Assembly: GCA_018065665.1 (NCBI GenBank)
Contig: JAGHSV010000023.1
Location: 1-42,624, forward strand
Source of the DNA: Candidatus Sodaliphilus aphodohippi
GTDB lineage: Bacteria > Bacteroidota > Bacteroidia > Bacteroidales > Muribaculaceae
Length of the DNA stretch: 42,624 bases
Reading direction: 5' to 3'
Shown here piece after piece: positions 25,999 to 34,052 of the stretch. The notes beneath the pieces are model-generated. The model was not told where the DNA came from, did not search any database, and worked only from the letters and a program-made list of their open reading frames with translations. The first letter of the stretch is position 1, and each line of letters begins with the position of its first letter. The position numbers and the translations under genes were made by a program.

Positions 25999-28488
25999 AT
26001 GAAACGACTTTTGACCAATTTGTTTTTTATGGCAATCGCCATCTGGACAATGGCTGTACCGGCCGACCATGTTTTGCGAACTGTTAAACAAAGTGACGGC
26101 ACGATGCTGTCGGTACGACTCGTGGGCGATGAGTGGCACCACGGATTAATAACAACCGACGGGTTGACCGTAAAACGCAACAGCACCGGCGACTATTGTT
26201 ATGTTACTGCTAACAACGGATTGTCGACGGTTATTGCGCACAACGCGGGAGGGCGTGGTATTACTGAACAGGCTTTCATCAGTGCAAATGCCTCTCAACT
26301 GACCATGGAGTCGCAATATACCGAGGCAAAGAAAGCTCGCCGCAAATCCGCTCGTCCGCGAAAAATGGCTGAGGTTCCCAATCGCGGCACAATCCATGTT
26401 CCTGTGATTCTCGTTAATTTCGCCGACAAGAAATTCAGTAGCAGTAATCCTTTGGCTGTCTGGGGCGAAATCATCAATGGTGAGCAAGGAACAAGTGTAC
26501 GTCAGTACTTCAGAGACCAGTCCTTGGGACTTTTTGACCCGCAGTTTGATTTGTATGGTCCTTATGAATTGCCTCAAAACACAAGCGAATATGGCGGTAA
26601 CGATAACGAAGGTACCGACCAGGGGTTGGGCAATATGGTCGCTCAGGCTTGTTTGGGTTTGAACGACAATATTGACTTTTCAAAGTATGACAACAACGGA
26701 GACCAAACCTGCGACATCGTTATTATCCTTTATGCCGGCGGCGGCGAGGCAACTACTTCGGGTCCGGGAAGTGAAGACCTGATATGGCCTTGCCAATGGG
26801 ATTTGTTCTCAAGCGAATACCGAAAAATATTGACACTGGACAACACCAGCATTAATAAATTTGCAGTTTTCAACGAGTTGCATGGTCCTACTTTAGATAA
26901 AGAAGATGGAATTGGTGTTATGTGCCATGAGTTTTCCCACTGCCTTGGACTGCCCGACTTTTATGAGACATCTCCGTTATCTCACGGTTATTTCGGTATG
27001 AGTCGATGGAGTTTGATGGACTATGGGTGCTACAATAACGACACCTATACCCCGTGTGCCTATACAGCCTACGAACGCAACTTCCTGGGATGGATGGACA
27101 TTGAGACCCCTGAACCCAACACGGTCTATACAATCAAGAGTCTTGACGATGGCGGAAAGGCTTACAAAATCGCAAGTGACGACCCCAACGAATATTATAT
27201 AGTCGAGAATATACAGCAAACAGGCTGGAACAGATATGCTGCCGCCAACGGTTTGCAAGTCACCCATGTCAACTACTACCCTCAGAGATGGGAAGACAAC
27301 ACTCCCAACAACTTCAAGGACCAAAGCATGACCATTATTCCGGCTGACAACAATCTTATAACAAGTGGTGGCAAGGCTGTTGAGGACTACCTTGTCGGCG
27401 ACCTCTACCCCTATAACGGCAATAACAAGTTGACAGCGACATCAACCCCTGCAGCCACGCTTTACCGTTCAACCAACAATCTCGATAAGCCCATCTACAA
27501 CATTACCCGCAATGATGACGGCACTGTTAGTTTCTTCTACATGCCCGACATACCCTATGCCCCTACCCGTTTGGCCTCCAGCGACACAACGGCAACCGGG
27601 TTCAAGGCTATATGGAACAAGTGTGAAGGCGCTGACAGTTATACGCTGATGGTGGCACAGGGGGCACGACCAACTGCCAAGAGACTGATCAGGGAGACTT
27701 TCCCCTCGAATAAATTCCCCGATGACGGTTCGACCGACATTTCTAAAACACTTGATAATTACATGTCGTCAAAAGGATGGACTGGCAGCACACTGTATAC
27801 ATCCAAGAACGGAATCCGCCTCGGCGCGTCGGCCAAGACGGGATGTCTCGTGTCTCCAACACTTGACCTGAGCGAGAGTGGTGGCAAGGTGACCGTCAAA
27901 TTGACTGCGAAAGACTATGGCACCGACACTAACTGCGGATTAAAGGTCAGCATTGGTGAGAGCGTTGAGAATCTTGTGATAGCTGATAAAAAACCCCAGA
28001 ATTTCACGTTGTTGATGAACAGCCCCGAAGCCGTTGGACAGAATCTGACAATTGAGTCAACAGCAAACCGCAAGCGAGTTATCATTTCCAACATTGAAAT
28101 TTATTCTGGCGATGCAACAAGCGAAATGGCCCCCGGTCTGCGCAGCGACGACGACATCATCACTATTACAGGTATCACCGATACCACCTACACTGTGACC
28201 GGTCTAAAACCTGCAACCGACTATTACTTTACCGTCAAATCAGCTTTCCCTGTATTTGACAGTGACTGGTCTGCCAAGTCGTTTGTAACGACCTTGGAGG
28301 TTCCCAAGGGCGATATCACAGGCGATGGAGTTGTTGATGTTAATGACCTCAATGCTGTCATTAATGTGATATTGGGCGGAATTGCGGCCGAAACCTATGA
28401 CGGTCGTGCCGACGTTACTGGTGACGGTGCTGTCGATGTTAATGACCTCAACACCATAATTAACATCATCTTAGGAGTCACTAACTAA
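25999..28488 (+). CDS. Secreted M6-family-like metalloprotease with C-terminal dockerin
   Basis: An 829-residue exported zinc protease. The signal peptide is MKRLLTNLFFMAIAIWTMAVPA. An N-terminal propeptide-like part (about 22-125) precedes the catalytic domain, whose zinc motif CHEFSHCLGLPDFYE sits near residue 309 and is followed by a Met-turn-like WSLMDYG. This is the pattern of immune inhibitor A-like M6 peptidases. Further on are a fibronectin-like segment (SSDTTATGFKAIWNKCEGAD and LKPATDYYFTVKS) and a jelly-roll-like segment between. The last 60 residues form a dockerin type I pair of calcium loops: GDITGDGVVDVNDLNAVINVILG and DVTGDGAVDVNDLNTIINIILG. The start is fixed by the promoter just upstream. 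Substrate unknown; extracellular host or dietary proteins are plausible. Confidence 0.88.
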   Translation: MKRLLTNLFFMAIAIWTMAVPADHVLRTVKQSDGTMLSVRLVGDEWHHGLITTDGLTVKRNSTGDYCYVTANNGLSTVIAHNAGGRGITEQAFISANASQLTMESQYTEAKKARRKSARPRKMAEVPNRGTIHVPVILVNFADKKFSSSNPLAVWGEIINGEQGTSVRQYFRDQSLGLFDPQFDLYGPYELPQNTSEYGGNDNEGTDQGLGNMVAQACLGLNDNIDFSKYDNNGDQTCDIVIILYAGGGEATTSGPGSEDLIWPCQWDLFSSEYRKILTLDNTSINKFAVFNELHGPTLDKEDGIGVMCHEFSHCLGLPDFYETSPLSHGYFGMSRWSLMDYGCYNNDTYTPCAYTAYERNFLGWMDIETPEPNTVYTIKSLDDGGKAYKIASDDPNEYYIVENIQQTGWNRYAAANGLQVTHVNYYPQRWEDNTPNNFKDQSMTIIPADNNLITSGGKAVEDYLVGDLYPYNGNNKLTATSTPAATLYRSTNNLDKPIYNITRNDDGTVSFFYMPDIPYAPTRLASSDTTATGFKAIWNKCEGADSYTLMVAQGARPTAKRLIRETFPSNKFPDDGSTDISKTLDNYMSSKGWTGSTLYTSKNGIRLGASAKTGCLVSPTLDLSESGGKVTVKLTAKDYGTDTNCGLKVSIGESVENLVIADKKPQNFTLLMNSPEAVGQNLTIESTANRKRVIISNIEIYSGDATSEMAPGLRSDDDIITITGITDTTYTVTGLKPATDYYFTVKSAFPVFDSDWSAKSFVTTLEVPKGDITGDGVVDVNDLNAVINVILGGIAAETYDGRADVTGDGAVDVNDLNTIINIILGVTN

Positions 28489-28516
28489 GAAGGTGTTAAT
28501 TAGCATAATGCTACAG

Positions 28517-28549
28517 AATAGGAGAGATGACACACTCATTTCTCCTATT
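28517..28549 (+). terminator. Probable terminator of the metalloprotease gene
   Basis: AATAGGAGA pairs with TCTCCTATT around a 15-base loop and is followed by TTTCATTT. The T run is short, so strength is uncertain. Confidence 0.6.
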
Positions 28550-28600
28550 TTCATTTGAGGTCACCGGAATGGTCCCAATCGCCCTAATTCGTCCGTTTTT

Positions 28601-28632
28601 GTTGCACAATAGGCAAAAAGTTGCTACCTTTG
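28601..28632 (+). promoter_or_regulatory. Promoter of the PCMD-like gene
   Basis: GTTG (28601-28604), a 20-base spacer and TACCTTTG (28625-28632), about 24 bases before the ATG. Confidence 0.65.
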
Positions 28633-28656
28633 TCCTTAAATTAAGACACATCAGAT

Positions 28657-29607
28657 ATGAAGAAATTGGTTATAGCGATGGTTGCTGCGGCAATGTGCTG
28701 TGGCACTGGTGCTGCCCAGAAGGTTGTCTCACTCAAGTATGGCAACTTTGACCAGTGGGTAACACGTCACATCAAGGAGTCTGCCGTTATTGGCGGCAAC
28801 ACCCGCACTGTTTATGCAATCGGCCCCACAAAGACAATTGAGGGTGCAAAGCCTTACAGTTCGACCGGAGGGTCGCCCTGGGGAACGAGCAACGTGTATG
28901 CCAAGGTGATGGGCGTTGTCAAAACCAGCAATGCCGTCTTTCCCGACACTCACGGCAGCGGCAAGTGTGTCAAGATGACCACCATGCTCGAGCATGTCAA
29001 GGCTGCCGGAATCATCAATATGGATGTACTTGTCAGCGGCAGCATCTTCCTGGGGCACATGATTGAACCGGTGTCAAGCACCAAGAACCCTTACAGCAAA
29101 ATGGAAATGGGCATAGCCTTTACTGGACGACCCAAGTACCTGCAGTTTGACTACAAACTCAATGCCCCAACCGGCGACCGCACATACTCGAGTGGATTCG
29201 GCGCAAAAAAGACCGTCAAGGGCCGCGACTATGCCGAGGTGTTCATCCTGCTGCAGCGTCGTTGGGAGGACAGCAAGGGGAAACTGCATGCTGCCCGCGT
29301 CGGCACCGGCCGCCAGCGCTTTGGCGCTACCACAAACTGGGTCAACAAGCACCGCATCGAGGTGTGGTACGGTGACATCACCAAGCATGCCGGATACCAA
29401 AGCTACATGGGCCTTATCGACAAAAACCGCCCCTACTATGCCCGCAACAGTAAGGGTAAGATGGTCCCCGTCATCGAGGAGAAATGGGACGATGCCAACG
29501 CCACACCAACCCACATGCTGGTGATGGCATCCAGCGGGTGCGGCACAGCATACGTCGGGACAATCGGAATGACGTTCTGGGTCGATAACATGTCTCTTGT
29601 TTATTGA
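28657..29607 (+). CDS. Secreted PCMD-like putative carbohydrate metabolism protein
   Basis: A 316-residue protein with a signal peptide (MKKLVIAMVAAAMCCGTGAA). The body is beta-rich and resembles PCMD ('putative carbohydrate metabolism domain') proteins: an early block with TSNVYAKVMGVVKTSNAVFP and GSGKCVKMTT, a middle strand set PKYLQFDYKLNAPTGD, and the C-terminal MLVMASSGCGTAYVGTIGMTFWVDNMSLVY, where a conserved VD-- motif closes the fold. Glycan binding is suspected for the family; no catalytic residues are evident. It has its own promoter and lies between two dockerin-bearing secreted proteins on the same strand. Family assignment is by pattern and moderately sure. Confidence 0.65.
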   Translation: MKKLVIAMVAAAMCCGTGAAQKVVSLKYGNFDQWVTRHIKESAVIGGNTRTVYAIGPTKTIEGAKPYSSTGGSPWGTSNVYAKVMGVVKTSNAVFPDTHGSGKCVKMTTMLEHVKAAGIINMDVLVSGSIFLGHMIEPVSSTKNPYSKMEMGIAFTGRPKYLQFDYKLNAPTGDRTYSSGFGAKKTVKGRDYAEVFILLQRRWEDSKGKLHAARVGTGRQRFGATTNWVNKHRIEVWYGDITKHAGYQSYMGLIDKNRPYYARNSKGKMVPVIEEKWDDANATPTHMLVMASSGCGTAYVGTIGMTFWVDNMSLVY

Positions 29608-29645
29608 TAAACAACGGGGTTATACTGACCTGACCAAATGTTAAA

Positions 29646-29689
29646 AATTGGCGCAAAAAAAATAAATTTGCGCCAATTATTTTATTTTA
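29646..29689 (+). terminator. Terminator of the PCMD-like gene
   Basis: AATTGGCGCAAA pairs with TTTGCGCCAATT around an A-rich loop and is followed by ATTTTATTTT. It is a 12-base-pair stem with a good T tract. Confidence 0.85.
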
Positions 29690-29703
29690 TAATAAAGTAT
29701 TAT

Positions 29704-29801
29704 TAATTTTGCACTAAATTAACTAAGGTGCACCCTGCACACAGCAGAGCGCCGTGTGAATTGCCAAATATTATTAACCAAAACAATAAATTATCAACAA
29801 A
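29704..29801 (+). promoter_or_regulatory. Promoter -7 box and structured leader of the 866-residue gene
   Basis: TAATTTTG at 29704-29711 is a consensus -7 box; the -33 box is weak. The leader of about 85 bases contains GTGCA-CCC-TGCAC (29728-29740) and an overlapping alternative pairing CACAC / GTGTG (29738-29742 with 29754-29758). The two cannot form together, so a switch-like leader is possible but unproven. Confidence 0.5.
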
Positions 29802-32402
29802 ATGAAAAAACTATTTACTTTACTCGCATTGTTGATGGTAACTGCTGGCTGGGCTTTTGCTGCCAGCACCAACTACCTATGCGCTGACTTTAATGGTCTT
29901 TCAACAAAAAATGCTGACTTTACGGTCACTTTTGGCCCTTATTCAATGGCATTGGCCAAGACTGACAAAGGGGCAACCGCACCTGTCTATAATGCGAATG
30001 CCAAGGATTTGCGTGTTTACGCTAACGGTACATTGACTCTGAGCACAACCGGTGAGACTTTCAACAAGGTTGTTTTCAATGTTTCCACAAAAGGTAAAGA
30101 GCAACTTGCTGACGTTCTTGCAAGTGTAGGTTCTGTGACAGTTGATCCCACTACTGCAACTGCTACATGGACTGGTACCGGTGTTAAAAGTGTGACTTTT
30201 ACTGTTGGTGCCAAAAACGTGTATGGAACAAAGACCGACAAAACAGCGGGTCAATTGTGCTTCTCTTCTATTGACATCACCACTGGCAGCGGACAAGCCG
30301 AGGAGACTGTTTCCAAGCCCGTATTCAGCGTTGCTGGCGGTACTTACCACTGCGTTCAGGATGTCGCAATCAACTGCGGCACTACTGGCGCAAGCATCTA
30401 TTACACACTCAACGGTTCAACTCCCACAGCTTCTTCTACTGCCTACACCGAGCCTCTCCACATCAACGCCCAGAGCACTACAGTGAAGGCTATCGCCATC
30501 AAGGGTGACAAGCAGAGTGAAGTTGCCGAGGCTACCTACGTTATCGAGTCGGCTGTTCTCGTGAACAACATTGCCGAATATCAGAACGTTGCCGACAGCA
30601 CCTACATCCAGTTCAAGAACGATGTTAACGTGCTCGCTCACAACGGCAAGAACCTCTATGTTAAGGATGCAACCGGTTACGGTTTCTTCTATGGTGACAT
30701 GCTTGGCGGCAAGACCTACAAGAACGGTGACGTTATCCCCTCGGGCTTCGTAGGCCAGAAGATCACCTTCAACGGCATGCCCGAGCTCAGCTGCTATCCC
30801 ACCGACGGCTTTGGTGCCGCTAAGGGCAACAGCCCCATCGAACCCGAGGTTATCACCACTGCTGGTATCACCACTGCAAACTTCGGACACTATGTTCTCA
30901 TCAAGAACGCTAAGATTTCTTATAACAACAAGACTATCACCGACGCTGCCGGCACTGCACAGGTACGCACAGGTATGGGCGGCTATGGCAACTCTACCGA
31001 CGAGACCAAGGCGTTCGACGTGATTGCCATCATCGGTACAACCAAGGACGGCGACAACTTCATCCCTGTTGCTCTCCCCGTTAAACTTCAGGAAGTTGGC
31101 GGCGGCGACGTTGTTGACGGCATCGACATTGCTGACTTTGGCTCACAGGCCGACAATGCTAAGGTTCAGTTCAAGAACCCCGCAACCGTTCTCGCAGTTA
31201 GCGGCAGCCGCATGTTCGTCAAGGACGAAACCGGCTACATGCTCATCTACGGCAACACTGGCCAGACTTACTCTCAGGGTAACGTGATCCCCGCCGGTTT
31301 TGGTGGTACAAAGACCACATACGACGGCGAGCCCGAGCTCAAGACTCCTTTCACCGGTTTCAAGGCTGCTTCAAGCACCGTTCTTGTAACTCCCGAGACT
31401 CTCACAGCAAACATGGTTAACCACAACAACTTCGGTCACTTTGTAGTTGCCAAGAATGTCACCATCAGCGAGGTTGGCACCGGAACAACAGTTACCGGCA
31501 AGATCACTCTCTCTACTGGCGAGACTATCGACTTCTGCAACAACATGGGTGCAAACATGCCCAGCGACCTCACCAAGAAGTATGACATCTATGGTGTCAT
31601 CGGTTCTTATGGCAAGACCAACACTATCTATCAGCTGCTCACCACCCGCATCACCGAGGCTGGCGGTGGCGACGTTGAGGTTGCCGACGTGAACAGCATC
31701 GAGGACCTCTACAACCTGGGTAAGGGCGTTAACGGCCGCATCACCAGCGACATGGTTGCCATCTACCAGAACGGTCAGTACCTCTATGTAAAGAACAACA
31801 ACACCTACGCTCTCGTTTACGGTAACGTTACCAACAAGTTTGAAAACGGCGACGTCATCACCAACGCCATTGCAAACTGGACTCTCTACCAGAACGCTAA
31901 GCAGCTTGTTCCCGTTGACTCTACATTCGCTTCAACCCGCAAGGTTGCCGCTATCGAGCCCACCGAGATTACCGTTGAGGAAATCGGTACCGATATGGTT
32001 CACAACTATCTGCTGATTAAGGACGCTCAGTTCGAGGCTGCCGAGGCTGCAAACACCTACACTCTGTTTGACGACACCGCCGAGGCTGTTATGTTCAACA
32101 AGTTCACCAGCACCGTGACCATCCCCGAGGACTTCGAGGGCAAGAAATATGATGTTAAGTGCTTCGTAACTCTCTTCAACGATGCAGTTGAGCTCTACCC
32201 CGTTGAGATTAAGGACAACTCTGCAATCAAGGGCGATGTTAACCTTGACGGCAAGATTGACGTAACCGACCTCAACATCATCATCAACATCATGCTCGGC
32301 AGCGACAAGAAAGACTACGACGGCCGTGCTGACCTCAATGGCGACGGCAAGGTTGACGTTGTTGACATGAACCAGGAAATCAACCTTATCCTCGGCAAAT
32401 AA
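29802..32402 (+). CDS. Large secreted repeat protein with OB-like repeats and C-terminal dockerin
   Basis: An 866-residue exported protein (signal peptide MKKLFTLLALLMVTAGWAFA). After a beta-rich N-terminal domain (about 21-165) comes a chitobiase C-terminal-like module (about 170-245: GTYHCVQDVAINCGTTGASIYYTLNG). Three related units follow (about 250-435, 440-622 and 630-800), each with a core like YIQFKN-VNVLAHNGKNLYVKD, an 'NGDVI' or 'GNVIPAGF' turn and a 'NFGHYVLIKNA' strand; they resemble DUF6359-like OB-type domains. The C-terminus is a dockerin pair: GDVNLDGKIDVTDLNIIINIMLG and DLNGDGKVDVVDMNQEINLILG. Codon choice is strongly biased (AAC, ATC, GGC, CTC and GTT-rich) compared with neighbours, suggesting high expression. 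Function unknown; an assembly or binding scaffold is possible. Confidence 0.8.
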   Translation: MKKLFTLLALLMVTAGWAFAASTNYLCADFNGLSTKNADFTVTFGPYSMALAKTDKGATAPVYNANAKDLRVYANGTLTLSTTGETFNKVVFNVSTKGKEQLADVLASVGSVTVDPTTATATWTGTGVKSVTFTVGAKNVYGTKTDKTAGQLCFSSIDITTGSGQAEETVSKPVFSVAGGTYHCVQDVAINCGTTGASIYYTLNGSTPTASSTAYTEPLHINAQSTTVKAIAIKGDKQSEVAEATYVIESAVLVNNIAEYQNVADSTYIQFKNDVNVLAHNGKNLYVKDATGYGFFYGDMLGGKTYKNGDVIPSGFVGQKITFNGMPELSCYPTDGFGAAKGNSPIEPEVITTAGITTANFGHYVLIKNAKISYNNKTITDAAGTAQVRTGMGGYGNSTDETKAFDVIAIIGTTKDGDNFIPVALPVKLQEVGGGDVVDGIDIADFGSQADNAKVQFKNPATVLAVSGSRMFVKDETGYMLIYGNTGQTYSQGNVIPAGFGGTKTTYDGEPELKTPFTGFKAASSTVLVTPETLTANMVNHNNFGHFVVAKNVTISEVGTGTTVTGKITLSTGETIDFCNNMGANMPSDLTKKYDIYGVIGSYGKTNTIYQLLTTRITEAGGGDVEVADVNSIEDLYNLGKGVNGRITSDMVAIYQNGQYLYVKNNNTYALVYGNVTNKFENGDVITNAIANWTLYQNAKQLVPVDSTFASTRKVAAIEPTEITVEEIGTDMVHNYLLIKDAQFEAAEAANTYTLFDDTAEAVMFNKFTSTVTIPEDFEGKKYDVKCFVTLFNDAVELYPVEIKDNSAIKGDVNLDGKIDVTDLNIIINIMLGSDKKDYDGRADLNGDGKVDVVDMNQEINLILGK

Positions 32403-32429
32403 TCCCGCTGGATAAACCCTGACGATACA

Positions 32430-32473
32430 ATGAGGGACGACGCACCGCGATGCGCCGTCCCTCATGTCGTTTT
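32430..32473 (+). terminator. Terminator of the 866-residue gene
   Basis: TGAGGGACG-A-CGCA pairs with TGCG-C-CGTCCCTCA, followed by TGTCGTTTT. The stem is strong and ends the secreted-protein cluster just before the transposon-like element. Confidence 0.85.
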
Positions 32474-32617
32474 CATGGATTAATATTTATCATCCTTAAA
32501 TAATTTTTATTATTGCTGTCCGGGAAACTTTTGATACATTCATGTAAACATCAGATTGTCAATGCGTCTATTCTTTCAATGCTAAAAGGGGCTTACTTTA
32601 TTCAATGGACTAATATT

Positions 32618-32994
32618 AAGCGCTGAAAGTGCGATATGTGAGCCGGCAGGCGCAACTGTAACCGAGCGTAGCGAGCTCGGCAGAGTGAGCAGCGGTAAGT
32701 CGGCGAAGCCGGTGCCGCAAATAGCGAACCTCTGCCAACTGCCCGGGGTTGAGCGAGCCCTTGGGCGAGCAAGGCCTCGGATATGATGCCACACACTTAG
32801 GGCGGGCTGAAAGTCTGCGATTTACCCATCATTGAGGTTGCTCTATTGCTGTTTGTGCATTATATGGCGTGTAAATCGCGGACTTTCAGCCCGCATTTGC
32901 TACTGGTGTCACTTTCCGGGGCCTGCGCTCTCTACCGTTCGCTTCGACCCCGGTTACAGTTGCGCTGCGCTCACACTTCGCACTTTCAGCGCTT
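32618..32994. repeat. Middle inverted repeat of the element
   Basis: The left arm (32618-32664) starts AAGCGCTGAAAGTGCGA and ends GCGCAACTGTAACCG. The reverse complement of the right arm (about 32951-32994) starts AAGCGCTGAAAGTGCGA and ends GCGCAACTGTAACCG, with three bases fewer in the middle. Only a few bases differ over about 44. Confidence 0.85.
32802..32894. repeat. Inner inverted repeat of the element
   Basis: GCGGGCTGAAAGTCTGCGAT plus TTAC (32802-32825) pairs with its reverse complement at 32871-32894 with one mismatch over 24 bases. The loop between is 45 bases. Transcribed from either side it would form a very stable hairpin. The core 'GCTGAAAGT' is shared with the middle repeat, so the two pairs are themselves related. 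Confidence 0.85.
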
Positions 32995-33181
32995 TATGCC
33001 TATCGGCATTTACTAAGTCACTCCACAGTCTTGTACCATGAAATCTTTTACCGGACAGCAATAAATTTTTATTAAACTATTGCATATTCCAATTTTTTTG
33101 GGGACTTTTGCATACCCAAACCAAAACGCACAAATCTTTCAACAATAAATACACAGAGTTAAATACCTAAAAAAACAAATT

Positions 33182-33796
33182 ATGATTCCAGGAAATCCTC
33201 AAATTTTGACTTGCCCTTATTGCGGTACCGAGAAAGAAATCATGTCACTAATGTCAGGAAACACATTTGGCGCCGAGCTGTGGTCCGATAACAAACAGAT
33301 TGCACCGATGCGGCCCGAGATATCCCTTGTTCAAAAATGTCCGCACTGCGGCAAGTATTTCATCAGGACGCGCCAAGAAGCACGCTATGCCCAGTCCGGT
33401 ATGTCCATGGACCAGGGGCTATTGACTTATGCCGAAACCAAAGAGGCTTTTGATCAGATTTCTCAAGAAGGTTTCAAGAGTAGCGACGAAGAAATCAGAC
33501 TGAGATTTATGTTGCACTATGCTTTCAACGATTTTTACTATCGTTCGGGCGAACAAAGAGAAATCGACAAGGACGATTGGGAACTATTTGTACAAAATGG
33601 TAAGTGGTTAATTGATAATTACATCCAGGATGGTCTGGTCAAAGCCGAATTCTATCGCCAAATCGGGGACTTTGACAATGCCCTGTCACATCTCGACACT
33701 GTTGGCGACAACCTAAAACAATTTGAGCTGGACATAGCCAAAATGATAAGAGAACACATCGACAACAAAAGTACGGCTGTCTTCAGAATCAGATAA
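33182..33796 (+). CDS. Zinc-ribbon-containing hypothetical protein
   Basis: A 204-residue cytoplasmic protein with no signal peptide or membrane segment. The N-terminus holds two Cys pairs, CPYCGTEKEI (about residue 11) and CPHCGKYF (about residue 52), which would make one zinc ribbon with a 37-residue insert containing GNTFGAELWSDNKQIAPM. The rest is helical and acidic (for example FDQISQEGFKSSDEEIRLRF), and FYRQIGDFDNALSHLDTVGD looks like a tetratricopeptide-type helix pair. I do not recognise the family beyond this. The gene stands alone between the mobile element and tRNA-Arg. No regular promoter was found, though a weak GACTTTTG box lies upstream. Confidence 0.8.
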   Translation: MIPGNPQILTCPYCGTEKEIMSLMSGNTFGAELWSDNKQIAPMRPEISLVQKCPHCGKYFIRTRQEARYAQSGMSMDQGLLTYAETKEAFDQISQEGFKSSDEEIRLRFMLHYAFNDFYYRSGEQREIDKDDWELFVQNGKWLIDNYIQDGLVKAEFYRQIGDFDNALSHLDTVGDNLKQFELDIAKMIREHIDNKSTAVFRIR

Positions 33797-33835
33797 AACA
33801 CAACCCAGCAATAACCATGGGGTACAATAAAACAT

Positions 33836-33874
33836 GGGATGAGAAATCATCACTATATCTATGATTCTCACCCC
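33836..33874. terminator. Hairpin between the zinc-ribbon gene and tRNA-Arg
   Basis: GGGATGAGAAATCAT pairs with ATGATTCTCACCCC around a 10-base loop. It lies between convergent transcripts and can serve both. The T tract is weak on the plus strand. Confidence 0.6.
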
Positions 33875-33888
33875 ACTTGGTATTGTTG

Positions 33889-33963
33889 TGATTCCGCTGG
33901 GATTCGAACCCAGGACCCTCAGCTTAGAAGGCTGTTGCTCTAATCCAACTGAGCTACGGAACC
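33889..33963 (-). tRNA. tRNA-Arg (UCU anticodon)
   Basis: On the minus strand the cloverleaf starts GGTTCCG and closes with CGGAATC (one G-T pair), discriminator A. D-arm GCTC/GAGC, anticodon loop CTTCTAA (TCT, arginine), T-arm CTGGG/CCCAG around TTCGAAT. CCA is not encoded, unlike the CAU tRNA upstream. Confidence 0.93.
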
Positions 33964-34052
33964 ATCGTCAATATATTGCCACGGCAATAAAAGCGATGCA
34001 AAATTACACATTTTTTTTCATCTAACCAATAGATGCCTTGTTTTTTGCTCAA

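Larger units (their letters stand above)
32510..33064. mobile_element. 555-base MITE-like element with terminal and nested inverted repeats
   Basis: The segment is bounded by perfect 14-base inverted repeats, TTATTGCTGTCCGG (32510-32523) and CCGGACAGCAATAA (33051-33064). The direct repeat ATTTTTA directly abuts both ends (32503-32509 and 33065-33071), as a target duplication would. Inside are two further inverted-repeat pairs, listed separately, and several short GC-rich hairpins. The short ORFs in it (32582-32794, 32602-32796, 32832-33041) have low-complexity, Arg/Ser/Pro-rich products dictated by the repeats and are rejected as genes. It is best read as a non-autonomous transposon or a strongly decayed insertion sequence whose internal palindromes have been kept. 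No family was assigned. Confidence 0.7.
32503..33071. repeat. Direct repeat ATTTTTA flanking the element
   Basis: ATTTTTA occurs at 32503-32509, directly before the left terminal repeat, and at 33065-33071, directly after the right one. A 7-base target-site duplication is the obvious reading. The local DNA is AT-rich, so chance is not excluded. Confidence 0.5.

Noticed and set aside
32582-33041. Short ORFs inside the repeat element
   Set aside because: Their sequence is dictated by inverted repeats and GC-rich hairpins, both strands give similar Arg/Ser/Pro-rich products, and there is no start signal or domain.
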